From assembly GCA_045591925.1 (NCBI GenBank), contig JAZNTW010000001.1:170844-234843 (forward strand): 64,000 nt of DNA, given 5' to 3'. Shown here one piece after another: positions 44,006 through 51,832 of this stretch; position 1 is the stretch's first letter; every line of letters begins with the position of its first letter. The notes under the pieces were generated by a model. The model was not told the origin of the DNA and searched no databases. It was given only the letters and a program-made list of their open reading frames with translations. Both the position numbers and the translations under genes were made by a program. The DNA is from Firm-04 sp045591925. GTDB lineage: Bacteria; Bacillota; Clostridia; Oscillospirales; Ruminococcaceae.

Positions 44006-45043
44006 TTAGCCCAGCTCTGCGAAATACTTGATGGTGCGAACCATCTGGCTGGTGTAGGAGTTCTCGTTATCGTACCAAGAAACAACCTGAACCTCGTAGA
44101 GGTCATCAGCAACCTTAGCAACCATGGTCTGAGTTGCATCGAACAGAGAACCATAGGTCATGCCGATAACGTCAGAGGAAACGATCTCGTCCTCGTTGTA
44201 GCCGAAGGAAGCGGAAGCAGCAGCCTTCATAGCAGCATTGATGCCGTCCTTGGTTACGTCAGCACCCTTGACAACAGCGGTCAGGATGGTGGTAGAGCCG
44301 GTCGGAACCGGAACACGCTGTGCAGAACCGATCAGCTTGCCGTTCAGCTCAGGGATAACCAGACCGATTGCCTTTGCAGCACCGGTGGAGTTCGGAACGA
44401 TGTTAGCAGCGCCAGCGCGAGCACGACGGAGATCGCCCTTGCGGTGCGGACCATCGAGGATCATCTGATCGCCGGTGTAAGCGTGAATGGTGCTCATGAT
44501 ACCGGACTGGATCGGAGCGTAGTCATTCAGAGCCTTAGCCATCGGAGCGAGGCAGTTGGTAGTGCAGGAAGCTGCGGAGATGATCTTGTCATCAGCAGTC
44601 AGGGTGTTCTCATTGACGGAGAAAACGATGGTCGGGAGATCGTTGCCTGCCGGAGCAGAGATAACAACCTTCTTTGCACCTGCGTCGATGTGAGCCTGTG
44701 CCTTATCCTTGGAGCAGTAGAAGCCGGTGCACTCGAGAACAACGTCAACACCGATCTCGCCCCACGGCAGCTCAGCAGCGTTTGCCTTTGCGTAGATGGT
44801 CAGGGTCTTGCCGTCAACAGTGATGGTACCAGCCTCGTCATCAGCGGAAACGGTGTGAAGGTTCTCGCCGATAATGCCGCAGTAGCCCTTCTGTGCGGTA
44901 TCATATTTGAGAAGGTGAGCAAGCATGGAGGGCTTGGTCAGATCGTTGATAGCGACAACCTCATAACCCTCTGCGCCGAACATCTGACGGAATGCCAGAC
45001 GTCCGATACGGCCGAAACCATTGATAGCAACTTTAACAGACAT
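44006..45043 (-). CDS. gap: Glyceraldehyde-3-phosphate dehydrogenase, type I
   Basis: A 345-residue glycolytic enzyme. NGFGRIGRLAFRQM is the NAD-binding loop; SAASCTTNCLAP holds the active-site cysteine and STIHAYTGDQ the partner histidine; RVPVPTGSTT and SWYDNENSY complete the family pattern. Codon use is strongly biased, as expected for an abundant protein. The gene is alone, with its own promoter and a strong AGGAGG ribosome site; no pgk/tpi neighbours are present. Confidence 0.98.
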   Translation of the reverse strand: MSVKVAINGFGRIGRLAFRQMFGAEGYEVVAINDLTKPSMLAHLLKYDTAQKGYCGIIGENLHTVSADDEAGTITVDGKTLTIYAKANAAELPWGEIGVDVVLECTGFYCSKDKAQAHIDAGAKKVVISAPAGNDLPTIVFSVNENTLTADDKIISAASCTTNCLAPMAKALNDYAPIQSGIMSTIHAYTGDQMILDGPHRKGDLRRARAGAANIVPNSTGAAKAIGLVIPELNGKLIGSAQRVPVPTGSTTILTAVVKGADVTKDGINAAMKAAASASFGYNEDEIVSSDVIGMTYGSLFDATQTMVAKVADDLYEVQVVSWYDNENSYTSQMVRTIKYFAELG

Positions 45044-45073
45044 TGGAATTACCTCCTAAATTTTTATACTTCT

Positions 45074-45102
45074 ATTTTACACCATTTTGCCGGAAATTGC
45101 AA
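45074..45102 (-). promoter_or_regulatory. Promoter of gap
   Basis: Reverse strand: TTGCAA (45097-45102), 17-base spacer, TAAAAT (45074-45079). Confidence 0.6.
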
Positions 45103-45296
45103 GCATTTTAGCAAAAAAATAACGTTGAAAACAGAAAAGAAAATGAATTTGTCAGAATTATACATAATAATTTAGACTGAATTAGATGAAATCACAAACA
45201 TTGCAAAAAAGGGTCGAATTTTTCTCGGTATTCGTGTATAATAAGAATGATACACAATTAGACGACGAACTATTGCAGGAATGAAAGGGGAACCTT

Positions 45297-46121
45297 ATGA
45301 CAAAACCAGATGTTTTTAATGAAGCAGCCCTGCCGTATCGGACTATCCTGCTGCTGGAATCCAGAAACAGAGCAGATCAGGAAGCACTCTCAGAGATACA
45401 GTATGCAGCACGCAAGCTCTGCGGCTGCGTGGATGAATATGGTATACCGACAGATTCGGCTGCGCGCAGTGTGTATTTGTCGCTTATGGGCACTGCATAC
45501 CGCTTGCAGTATCGAATTGCCTGCGCAGAGGAATTGCTGCGATATGAGAAAGGGATTCACAAAACAGCCGCCGAAATCGACCTTTGCAAGGCACTGCGCC
45601 GATTTGTAAATTTGGTAGAAGAACTGAGTGATGAAAGACTTACAATTGGGGACTGTGTGATTCCGCAGGGATTGTATGCGAAGATGTATCCGGAGCCCTT
45701 GTATTTCACACTGCTGCATACGCTGGAACATATGCTTAGAGAGATGCCGGAAGCAAATGTTATGGACTTTACGGCAGATTGCGTGCAAAAGGATTTGCGA
45801 ATTGAGATGACGCTCCGACAGGATTTAAACAGGAACACGGAGCCGTTTGTGTTCCAATCATCGGCAGAGGAAAACGAAATGCTGCCGGATTCCCCAGCAA
45901 ATCTGACAAAACGCTTCTGCGAATGCTATCAGGCAAGAATCCTGCATCACGCTGCAAACGGAAAATGCACGTGTTCGATTGTGCTGCCGGCAGCCATTGC
46001 GCTTAATCCGCTGCTGAAGGTCAGCTCGGATTCGCTCAGGCTTCCGGATGATACACTGTTCCGCGCAGTGATGTCCAATTTTGTACCGGTGGAGAACATG
46101 ATGAATCTTTTGGAGGAATGA
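45297..46121 (+). CDS. Unrecognised soluble protein, possibly histidine kinase-derived
   Basis: A 274-residue protein without membrane helix or signal peptide. I do not recognise a family. Residues about 60-120 look helical (YRLQYRIACAEELLRYEKGI, then AEIDLCKALRRFVNLVEELS) and are followed by a helix resembling the N-box region of histidine kinases (LYFTLLHTLEHMLREMPEAN), then alternating beta-type stretches such as LRIEMTLRQDL. No phospho-acceptor His motif or intact G-box is visible, so this is only a weak resemblance. A TATAAT box lies upstream at about 45237 and AAAGGGG precedes the ATG. A pilin-like gene follows in the same direction but with its own promoter. Confidence 0.65.
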   Translation: MTKPDVFNEAALPYRTILLLESRNRADQEALSEIQYAARKLCGCVDEYGIPTDSAARSVYLSLMGTAYRLQYRIACAEELLRYEKGIHKTAAEIDLCKALRRFVNLVEELSDERLTIGDCVIPQGLYAKMYPEPLYFTLLHTLEHMLREMPEANVMDFTADCVQKDLRIEMTLRQDLNRNTEPFVFQSSAEENEMLPDSPANLTKRFCECYQARILHHAANGKCTCSIVLPAAIALNPLLKVSSDSLRLPDDTLFRAVMSNFVPVENMMNLLEE

Positions 46122-46199
46122 TATTGATATTCGTCAGGTTGCATAAACGAGGTATAAATGATTTGTAAGTTCTGTTCTTCATAATTTGTTCATTTTCTA

Positions 46200-46228
46200 T
46201 TGACATTTTGATAAAAATATGATATACT
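46200..46228 (+). promoter_or_regulatory. Promoter of the pilin-like gene
   Basis: TTGACA (46200-46205), 17-base spacer, TATACT (46223-46228), about 100 bases before the start. Confidence 0.72.
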
Positions 46229-46336
46229 ATTGTTGATATCGTGAGTGTATTGCACGTAATTTACAATATGGATTGATTGTGAATGTTTTCGGTGATTTTG
46301 CCGAACAATCTGTTCAAAGGAAAAGAGGGATTGACT

Positions 46337-46999
46337 ATGAAACAAGACTGTGCTTCTCGGAAACGCGCTGTTTCCGGTTTTACGCTTCTTGAAATTGTCA
46401 TCGTAATAGGTATTATTACGATTTTGCTTGGTGTATTGATTCCGACCATGCGGACATATATGACAAAGAGCCGTCTGAATACGGCAAACAGCAATGCAAA
46501 GGTTATTTTCAATTCTCTGCAAACCATTATGCAGGAATATGAATTTGCAGAGCGGTCACCGGAGGTGGAGTCTCTGTTCTACGGCACAGAAAAGAGCGGC
46601 AATGTGCAGCTTTACTGTGTGAATGGTATCATTGATACGAACAGATGCTCGTTTACAACTAAATCGGGTGCAGCAATCTCTGTGAGTGGTACGGAGCTCG
46701 GTGCTGATTTCAGCTCGGCACTACCAAGAACGCTCGGCGCACGTATGAATCGTTTGTATACCGATTATAACACCGTGACATGGTGTGCGTTGATTCAGGA
46801 TTATTCTGTTGCAGGTGTGCTGTGTGCGACCTCTAACAATTCTGAGTATATCGGCGCTTATCCGCTTCAGATTCGACTAAGAAATCTGAAGGTTGATGAG
46901 GATCAGACGTATGAAGCTGATTCGGTTCTGGGCGCGGTTACGAACGGTGTGCTTGCCGAGTACTGCGAGGCGGCATGGGGCAAGAGCATGGTTTATTGA
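46337..46999 (+). CDS. Type IV pilin-like protein (prepilin N-terminal cleavage motif)
   Basis: A 220-residue protein with a class III signal: KRAVSG/FTLLEIVIVIGII, where a prepilin peptidase would cut after Gly and methylate Phe; the Glu at position +5 is present. The hydrophobic helix continues to about residue 42, and the rest is a globular Ser/Thr-rich domain with four cysteines. No pilus assembly ATPase, PilC, PilD or second pilin lies nearby, so it is an orphan or minor pilin. The start 46337 has GAGGG seven bases upstream; the longer frame has no support. A strong terminator follows. Confidence 0.87.
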   Translation: MKQDCASRKRAVSGFTLLEIVIVIGIITILLGVLIPTMRTYMTKSRLNTANSNAKVIFNSLQTIMQEYEFAERSPEVESLFYGTEKSGNVQLYCVNGIIDTNRCSFTTKSGAAISVSGTELGADFSSALPRTLGARMNRLYTDYNTVTWCALIQDYSVAGVLCATSNNSEYIGAYPLQIRLRNLKVDEDQTYEADSVLGAVTNGVLAEYCEAAWGKSMVY

Positions 47000-47029
47000 T
47001 TGCTTGTAAAGTATGATGCAGCGAAATTC

Positions 47030-47065
47030 AAAGGCACTTTTGATGCAGATATCAAAAGTGCCTTT
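47030..47065 (+). terminator. Terminator of the pilin-like gene
   Basis: Perfect 15-bp stem AAAGGCACTTTTGAT (47030-47044) with its complement (47051-47065), followed by TTGTTTG. Confidence 0.9.
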
Positions 47066-47133
47066 TGTTTGTTATGATATTTTTGTAAGTCATGGAATCT
47101 ATCGCGGTGACTTTAATAAAGCTGCAAATGATC

Positions 47134-48162
47134 TTATTTTTTAATGAGTCGCATAATTTGAAAGCAGCAGAATAATAGTTTATATTTATACAGCAGGCTT
47201 TTTATTTTTATTTTTTTAGGAGCAGATTGATAGAATCGCTTTTCTCCCGCCGGCGTCCACAATGGCGCATGATACAGCTTATGGATCAGAGCCTTCTTTT
47301 CTTTTTTATCAAGCGGACATTGCGGTGAACTTAAATAGTGATCGTAAATTCTTTGAAGCTCTTCCAATATTCTCGCACAATACGAAGAAAATTGTGCGTC
47401 AGAATTGAAATCAATATATTCCTTGAACATATTCAGCTGCTTTTCTGAGATGGCTACGACATTCTCATTGAACTTATGGGTGGCAGAAGTGCTGTTCGCA
47501 TAGTACAAATACCATATACGCTGCGCAACGCATACTTTACTGCATTTTTCCATCAGCTGAAGATTCCATATAATGTCCTCACCGATCGGCAATGAAGTAT
47601 CGAACGGCGTAGAAAGAGCAAACTCTCGCTTTAATATTCTTGATACCGGGCCGCGCCCGATATATCCGTCATCGCTTCCGAATCTATAGAGTGAGCCAAG
47701 TAAATATGGTTTGAAATTAGCGCGATCATCGCCGGAGAATACTTCAGTTTCAAATGCTTCTGTAGTTGATACGTTCTTTTGTTGATAAAGCTCAAGATGC
47801 GCATTTCCACCAATTACAAAATCGGATTCTGTTTGAGTGATCAGAAGAATGGCTTCCTCAAAGAAATATGGGAGAACCAGATCATCTGCATCAACAAAAA
47901 TAATATACTCGCCCTTGGAAGCAGCAACGCCGTGATTTCTCGCAGCAGAAACGCCCTGATTTTGCTGCGTGATGATGCGGATTCGCTGATCAAGTTGTTC
48001 CGCTTTTTCAAGTACGGGAAGAAATTCTTCACGGCTTCCGTCGTTTATGAGAATCACTTCATAATCCTGAAAAGTCTGGGCAAGGATGCTGTTGACACAA
48101 CGGAGCAGTAATTCTTCCTTTACATTATAATAGGGAACGATTACGCTAATTTTGATACTCAT
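47134..48162 (-). CDS. Family 2 glycosyltransferase
   Basis: A 342-residue GT-A fold enzyme. KISVIVPYYNVKEELLLRCV opens the nucleotide-sugar domain, NDGSREEF and the metal-binding DXD-like FVDADDLV follow, and an extended C-terminal part of about 120 residues reaches RLIKK. It probably adds a sugar to a surface polysaccharide. The sequence is clearly richer in A+T than its neighbours, which may point to horizontal acquisition. AAAGGAG precedes ATG 48162; the upstream frame extension (19 codons) is not supported. Confidence 0.93.
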   Translation of the reverse strand: MSIKISVIVPYYNVKEELLLRCVNSILAQTFQDYEVILINDGSREEFLPVLEKAEQLDQRIRIITQQNQGVSAARNHGVAASKGEYIIFVDADDLVLPYFFEEAILLITQTESDFVIGGNAHLELYQQKNVSTTEAFETEVFSGDDRANFKPYLLGSLYRFGSDDGYIGRGPVSRILKREFALSTPFDTSLPIGEDIIWNLQLMEKCSKVCVAQRIWYLYYANSTSATHKFNENVVAISEKQLNMFKEYIDFNSDAQFSSYCARILEELQRIYDHYLSSPQCPLDKKEKKALIHKLYHAPLWTPAGEKRFYQSAPKKIKIKSLLYKYKLLFCCFQIMRLIKK

Positions 48163-48208
48163 CTGCTTCTCCTTTATTTCGGTGTTGATTTCAACAGAAC
48201 ATACAAAC

Positions 48209-48236
48209 AAGGCATTCACCTTTCGATGAATGCCTT
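48209..48236 (-). terminator. Terminator of the rplM-rpsI operon
   Basis: AAGGCATTCA (48209-48218) pairs with TGAATGCCTT (48227-48236), followed on the reverse strand by a T-rich TTGTTTG. Confidence 0.75.
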
Positions 48237-48320
48237 AGTTCTTATCAGTACACGATTGCAACCGTTTCAGAATAGTCCAAAACGATAAATACGAAGTATA
48301 TGCCTCTGACAGGGCAGAAA

Positions 48321-48737
48321 TTATCTCTTGGAGAACTGCGGTGCGCGACGAGCAGCCTTGAGACCGTACTTCTTTCTTTCCTTCATTCTCGGGTCACGAG
48401 TGAGGAAGCCTGCCTTCTTGAGCGCCGGACGAAGCTCTGCGTTGAACTGGAGCAGTGCGCGTGCAACACCGTGACGGATTGCACCTGCCTGACCAGTCAC
48501 ACCGCCGCCTGCAACGGTGCAGACGATATCGAACTGAGCCAGTGTATCGGTCAGTGCGAGCGGCTGACGAACGATCAGCTTGAGCGTATCAAGACCAAAG
48601 TAATCGTCGATAGATCTGCCATTGATGGTCACATTGCCGGAGCCGGGATAAAGGCGAACTCTTGCAACGGAATGCTTTCTTCTGCCGGTGCCGTAAAACG
48701 ACTTCAGCTTTGCTTCGTAAGAAACTGTTTCACTCAT
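48321..48737 (-). CDS. rpsI: Ribosomal protein S9
   Basis: A 138-residue small-subunit protein. FYGTGRRKHSVARVRLYPGSG and TINGRSIDDYFG open the S9 core; the C-terminus KKYGLKAARRAPQFSKR is the conserved basic tail that reaches the P-site tRNA. AAAGGAG precedes the ATG. It follows rplM by 18 bases in the universal L13-S9 operon. Confidence 0.98.
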   Translation of the reverse strand: MSETVSYEAKLKSFYGTGRRKHSVARVRLYPGSGNVTINGRSIDDYFGLDTLKLIVRQPLALTDTLAQFDIVCTVAGGGVTGQAGAIRHGVARALLQFNAELRPALKKAGFLTRDPRMKERKKYGLKAARRAPQFSKR

Positions 48738-48755
48738 TGTTTCTGGCTCCTTTCA

Positions 48756-49184
48756 TTACAGTGTCCACAGCTCAGGCTTCTGAGCTGCATTCTTGTGCTC
48801 TGCGTCAGCATAGACGCGAAGACGCTTCATAGAGGTTCTGCCAATGTAGTTGCTCGGCAGCATACCCTGAACAGCAATGAACATTGCGTGCTCCGGCTTC
48901 TTCTCCATGAGCTCACGATAGGAAACCTTCTTCAGGTGACCGATCCAGCCGGTGTGCCAGATTTCGAACTTCTGATCCAGCTTCTTACCGGTCAGAACTG
49001 CCTTTGCGCAGTTGATAATGATCACGTGATCGCCGCAATCGACGTTCGGGGTGAAGTCTACCTTATGCTTACCGCGGAGAATCGCAGCAGCCTTTGCAGC
49101 GGTACGGCCAAGCGGCTGACCTGCTGCGTCAATGATATACCATTTACGGTTGATTTCAGCAACCTTCGGCATGGTGGTTGACAT
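48756..49184 (-). CDS. rplM: Ribosomal protein L13
   Basis: A 142-residue large-subunit protein. KWYIIDAAGQPLGRTAAKAA and GDHVIIINCAKAVLTGKKLD are diagnostic; MLPSNYIGRTSMKRLRVYAD closes the domain. The start 49184 (MSTTMPKVAE) has GGAGG eight to nine bases upstream; the frame runs further up into the leader. L13 in Firmicutes binds its own leader to limit synthesis, and a leader of that kind is present here. Confidence 0.98.
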   Translation of the reverse strand: MSTTMPKVAEINRKWYIIDAAGQPLGRTAAKAAAILRGKHKVDFTPNVDCGDHVIIINCAKAVLTGKKLDQKFEIWHTGWIGHLKKVSYRELMEKKPEHAMFIAVQGMLPSNYIGRTSMKRLRVYADAEHKNAAQKPELWTL

Positions 49185-49267
49185 AATTTTTTCCTCCATC
49201 TGATATTTTAGGTAACCGGATTTAAAGTACACTTCACGGGGAGGAAGCGCATCTTTTTCCAGCGTGC
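49185..49267 (-). promoter_or_regulatory. L13-type ribosomal protein leader
   Basis: On the reverse strand AAAGCACGC is followed by a GGAAAAAGATGCGCTTCCTC segment and a GTGAAGTGTACTTTAAATCC stretch, the arrangement I associate with the Firmicutes L13 leader. It fills the space between the predicted start and rplM. A covariance-model search would decide. Confidence 0.55.
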
Positions 49268-49273
49268 TTTACT

Positions 49274-49302
49274 ATTATACACGATTCAGCACGCCTTGTC
49301 AA
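49274..49302 (-). promoter_or_regulatory. Consensus promoter of rplM-rpsI
   Basis: Reverse strand: TTGACA (49297-49302), 17-base spacer, TATAAT (49274-49279). Confidence 0.82.
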
Positions 49303-49388
49303 TCGGCAAAATGCCGAATTTTTAAAATATATCGCTCAATCTCTTGTTTTCTCTTGAAATCGCTCTCGATTGCTCGTTTTCTCGGTTT

Positions 49389-49706
49389 TCATTTCATTTT
49401 TTTTAGCGTTCTGAGTTCTTCTATCATTTCGATTAAACCCATCGTCAAAAGAACTCCCGCAGCAAACCCAACAGCGGCATTGCGCAGCAGCAGACCGGCC
49501 GTTTTCAAGCGGCTGACCGCAAAGGTCTTGCGATACCGAAACCATGCAAATACGTGGATTGCGATAAATCCTGCTAAGAGCGCGAGTATTAGAACTATAT
49601 CAATCGGCGCATACGTCACCGAATCTCCGAATGCCGGCATATACTCCAAGGAAAATCGGATGAAACAAGCACTGAATATCGCAGAATACACAGTCGTACC
49701 GAGCAT
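49389..49706 (-). CDS. Small three-helix membrane protein of unknown function
   Basis: A frame of 105 residues with three clear hydrophobic helices (about 4-22, 33-55 and 70-92), separated by short basic loops such as FRYRKTFAVSRLK. This strongly suggests a real membrane protein. I recognise no family. The ATG at 49706 lacks a ribosome site and the frame extends upstream into the gpsA stop region without another standard start, so translation may be coupled to gpsA, whose stop lies 32 bases upstream, or may use a rarer codon. Confidence 0.5.
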   Translation of the reverse strand: MLGTTVYSAIFSACFIRFSLEYMPAFGDSVTYAPIDIVLILALLAGFIAIHVFAWFRYRKTFAVSRLKTAGLLLRNAAVGFAAGVLLTMGLIEMIEELRTLKKMK

Positions 49707-49738
49707 CAGGCACAGAATAAATCGTTTGATGATGGGAT

Positions 49739-50737
49739 TCAGGTCAGCTTTTCGTATTCATGCTTTTTGGGGCGCGCCATGAGATTCTGCACAACCTCGC
49801 GCACATCCGCACCCTCATAGAGAATCTGATAGAGCGCAGTTGTCAGCGGCATTTCGATGTCATAGCGCTTGGCAAGGCCATAGGCGGCGCTGCAGCAGTA
49901 GTAGCCCTCTACGGTTCCGACCTGCTTCACGGCATCCTCCGGTGAAACACCCTGACCAATGAGAATACCGGCTCTGCGGTTACGCGAGTGCATTGAGGTA
50001 CAGGTAACGATCAGGTCGCCGATACCGGTTAAGCCCGCAAAGGTATTGGCACGCGCGCCGAGTGCAGAACCGAGCCGTTCGATTTCATGCAGACCACGTG
50101 TCATGAGCATTGCCTTTGTGTTGTCGCCAAAGCCAAGACCGTCAGAGATACCTGCCGAGAGCGCAATGACGTTTTTGAGTGCGCCGCCAAGCTCACAGCC
50201 GGTGATATCGTCATTGATATAAACGCGGAATGTCGAGGAACTGAACCATTCCTGCACCAGATACGCCGCCATACGGTTTGATGAAGCTGCAACAACGCTT
50301 GTCGGGATATTTCTGCCGACCTCCTCAGCATGAGACGGACCGGTCAGAACCACGTAAACAGCTTGCGGCAGCTCCTCTGCAAAGACCGTGCTCATGAGCT
50401 TATAGGATTCATCCTCGATGCCCTTTCCGACATTGACGAGCACGGTTCCCTCTTTGAGATACTGTGCGACTTTTTGGCAGGTGCTGCGGATAAACGCTGA
50501 GGGAATCGCAAACAGCACTAGATCGCTGGTTTCGACCACAGAAAGATCGGTTGTGAGTGTAATGCCTTCCGGAATGATGACGCCCGGCAATTTTTCTTTC
50601 TGCTCTCTGTCTTTGCGCATTGCCTCGATTTCCTCCGGAATTGCACTCCAGAGTGTAATCTCATGTTGTTGTGTCGTATACAGCATGACAGCAAGCGCAG
50701 TGCCGAAACCGCCGCCAAGTACCGTAATTTTTGCCAT
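49739..50737 (-). CDS. gpsA: Glycerol-3-phosphate dehydrogenase [NAD(P)+]
   Basis: A 332-residue enzyme that makes glycerol-3-phosphate for phospholipids. VLGGGFGTALAVML is the NAD(P) loop; FAIPSAFIR, GPSHAEEV and the catalytic lysine in GGALKNVIALSAGI are present. It belongs to the reverse-strand set DUF512-der-plsY-gpsA, and PlsY in the same set uses its product. In sporulating clostridia spoIVA often follows; here only a small membrane protein does. Confidence 0.97.
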   Translation of the reverse strand: MAKITVLGGGFGTALAVMLYTTQQHEITLWSAIPEEIEAMRKDREQKEKLPGVIIPEGITLTTDLSVVETSDLVLFAIPSAFIRSTCQKVAQYLKEGTVLVNVGKGIEDESYKLMSTVFAEELPQAVYVVLTGPSHAEEVGRNIPTSVVAASSNRMAAYLVQEWFSSSTFRVYINDDITGCELGGALKNVIALSAGISDGLGFGDNTKAMLMTRGLHEIERLGSALGARANTFAGLTGIGDLIVTCTSMHSRNRRAGILIGQGVSPEDAVKQVGTVEGYYCCSAAYGLAKRYDIEMPLTTALYQILYEGADVREVVQNLMARPKKHEYEKLT

Positions 50738-50773
50738 GTCAGTTTCCTCCTAATGTGATGTTCAATTTGCGAT

Positions 50774-50950
50774 TCAATATCTTAAAATAAAATAGATGAC
50801 ATAAACCCAACTCAGCAGCCCATGAAAGATCGCCCAGCCGACCGATTTCCATGTGGTGTAGCTGATCACCATTGCAAGTGCGCTGCCAAAGGTGATGCCG
50901 GTTTTTGCGGCATTGCCGACATGATGCTTTGCTCTATGATTCTCGGACAT
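50774..50950 (-). CDS. Small membrane protein, 58 residues
   Basis: MSENHRAKHHVGNAAKTG is followed by two hydrophobic segments (about 17-35 and 40-56) ending FILRY. AAAGGA precedes the ATG at 50950. I recognise no named family. It lies between plsY and gpsA, 36 bases before gpsA, so it is probably co-expressed with the phospholipid genes. The charge pattern (basic N-terminus) suggests the N-terminus is inside. Confidence 0.62.
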   Translation of the reverse strand: MSENHRAKHHVGNAAKTGITFGSALAMVISYTTWKSVGWAIFHGLLSWVYVIYFILRY

Positions 50951-51065
50951 TGTGAAATCCTTTCTCCGATGATCAGTCATTCCGAATGATCATGTGTGTT
51001 GAAAACAAAAGCTATCAGATTATGATTTGAATGCGCTCTGAACTTCATTTGTATGATTTTCGCAT

Positions 51066-51785
51066 TCAGCTTTCGGTTTTTACCGCTGCTTTTTCTTTTT
51101 TATCGGTGATTTTGCGCTCCGTACCGTTCTTCAGCCGCTGGATATTTTCACGATGGCTGTAGACGATCAAGAACACCGGAATTGTAATCAGCGCCATATA
51201 GAGCAGTGCGATGCCCCATGTCGTACCGCGCTGGAAATGCTCCAGCAGCAGCGTGATCGGGACGACGCAGAGCGTAGCGGTGCAGGACGAGAGCGAAACA
51301 TATTTGGAACGCCAGAGCATGATGCCGAAAATCGACATCAGAATGAGAAATGTAAACGGATTGATGACGAGAAACACACTGACGCCGACAAGCACACCCT
51401 TGCCGCCGCGGAATTTGTGCCACAGCGGAAAAACGTGTCCCAGTACAACGAATGTCGCAGCCACATAGCAGAGCCAGCGATAATCGTGGGTGCTGTCTGT
51501 TCCCTCTGCAATCGGTGCCCAAGCGAGCAGCTTGCAGACGAATTTTGCAAGCGCCATTGCCGCCGCACCTTTTCCAAGATCAATCACAAGCGTCATAATG
51601 CCGCAGCCTTTTCCGAAGCAGCGAAGTACATTGGTCAAGCCGGCATTGCCGCTGCCGTAATCGCGGACATCCACGTGCTTGAATAAACGCACCGATGCAA
51701 TCGCGCCATTGACGCTTCCGAACAGATAACCGATCGCCGCAGCGACCAGAATACTAAGCAAATAGCCAAAAAATGTACCCTGCAT
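51066..51785 (-). CDS. plsY: Glycerol-3-phosphate acyltransferase PlsY
   Basis: A 239-residue multi-pass enzyme that acylates glycerol-3-phosphate from acyl-phosphate. The three family motifs are visible: GSVNGAIASVRLF with DYGSGNAGLTNVLR, FRGGKGVLVGVSVF, and SHRENIQRLKNGTE near the end. A charged tail of about 20 residues (ITDKKEKAAVKTES) extends past the usual C-terminus. It lies 47 bases after der and shares the operon with gpsA. Confidence 0.95.
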   Translation of the reverse strand: MQGTFFGYLLSILVAAAIGYLFGSVNGAIASVRLFKHVDVRDYGSGNAGLTNVLRCFGKGCGIMTLVIDLGKGAAAMALAKFVCKLLAWAPIAEGTDSTHDYRWLCYVAATFVVLGHVFPLWHKFRGGKGVLVGVSVFLVINPFTFLILMSIFGIMLWRSKYVSLSSCTATLCVVPITLLLEHFQRGTTWGIALLYMALITIPVFLIVYSHRENIQRLKNGTERKITDKKEKAAVKTES

Positions 51786-51832
51786 ACAGATTCTCCTTAA
51801 ATGAGATTCAATATCGCGCGGAATCGGCGGAA

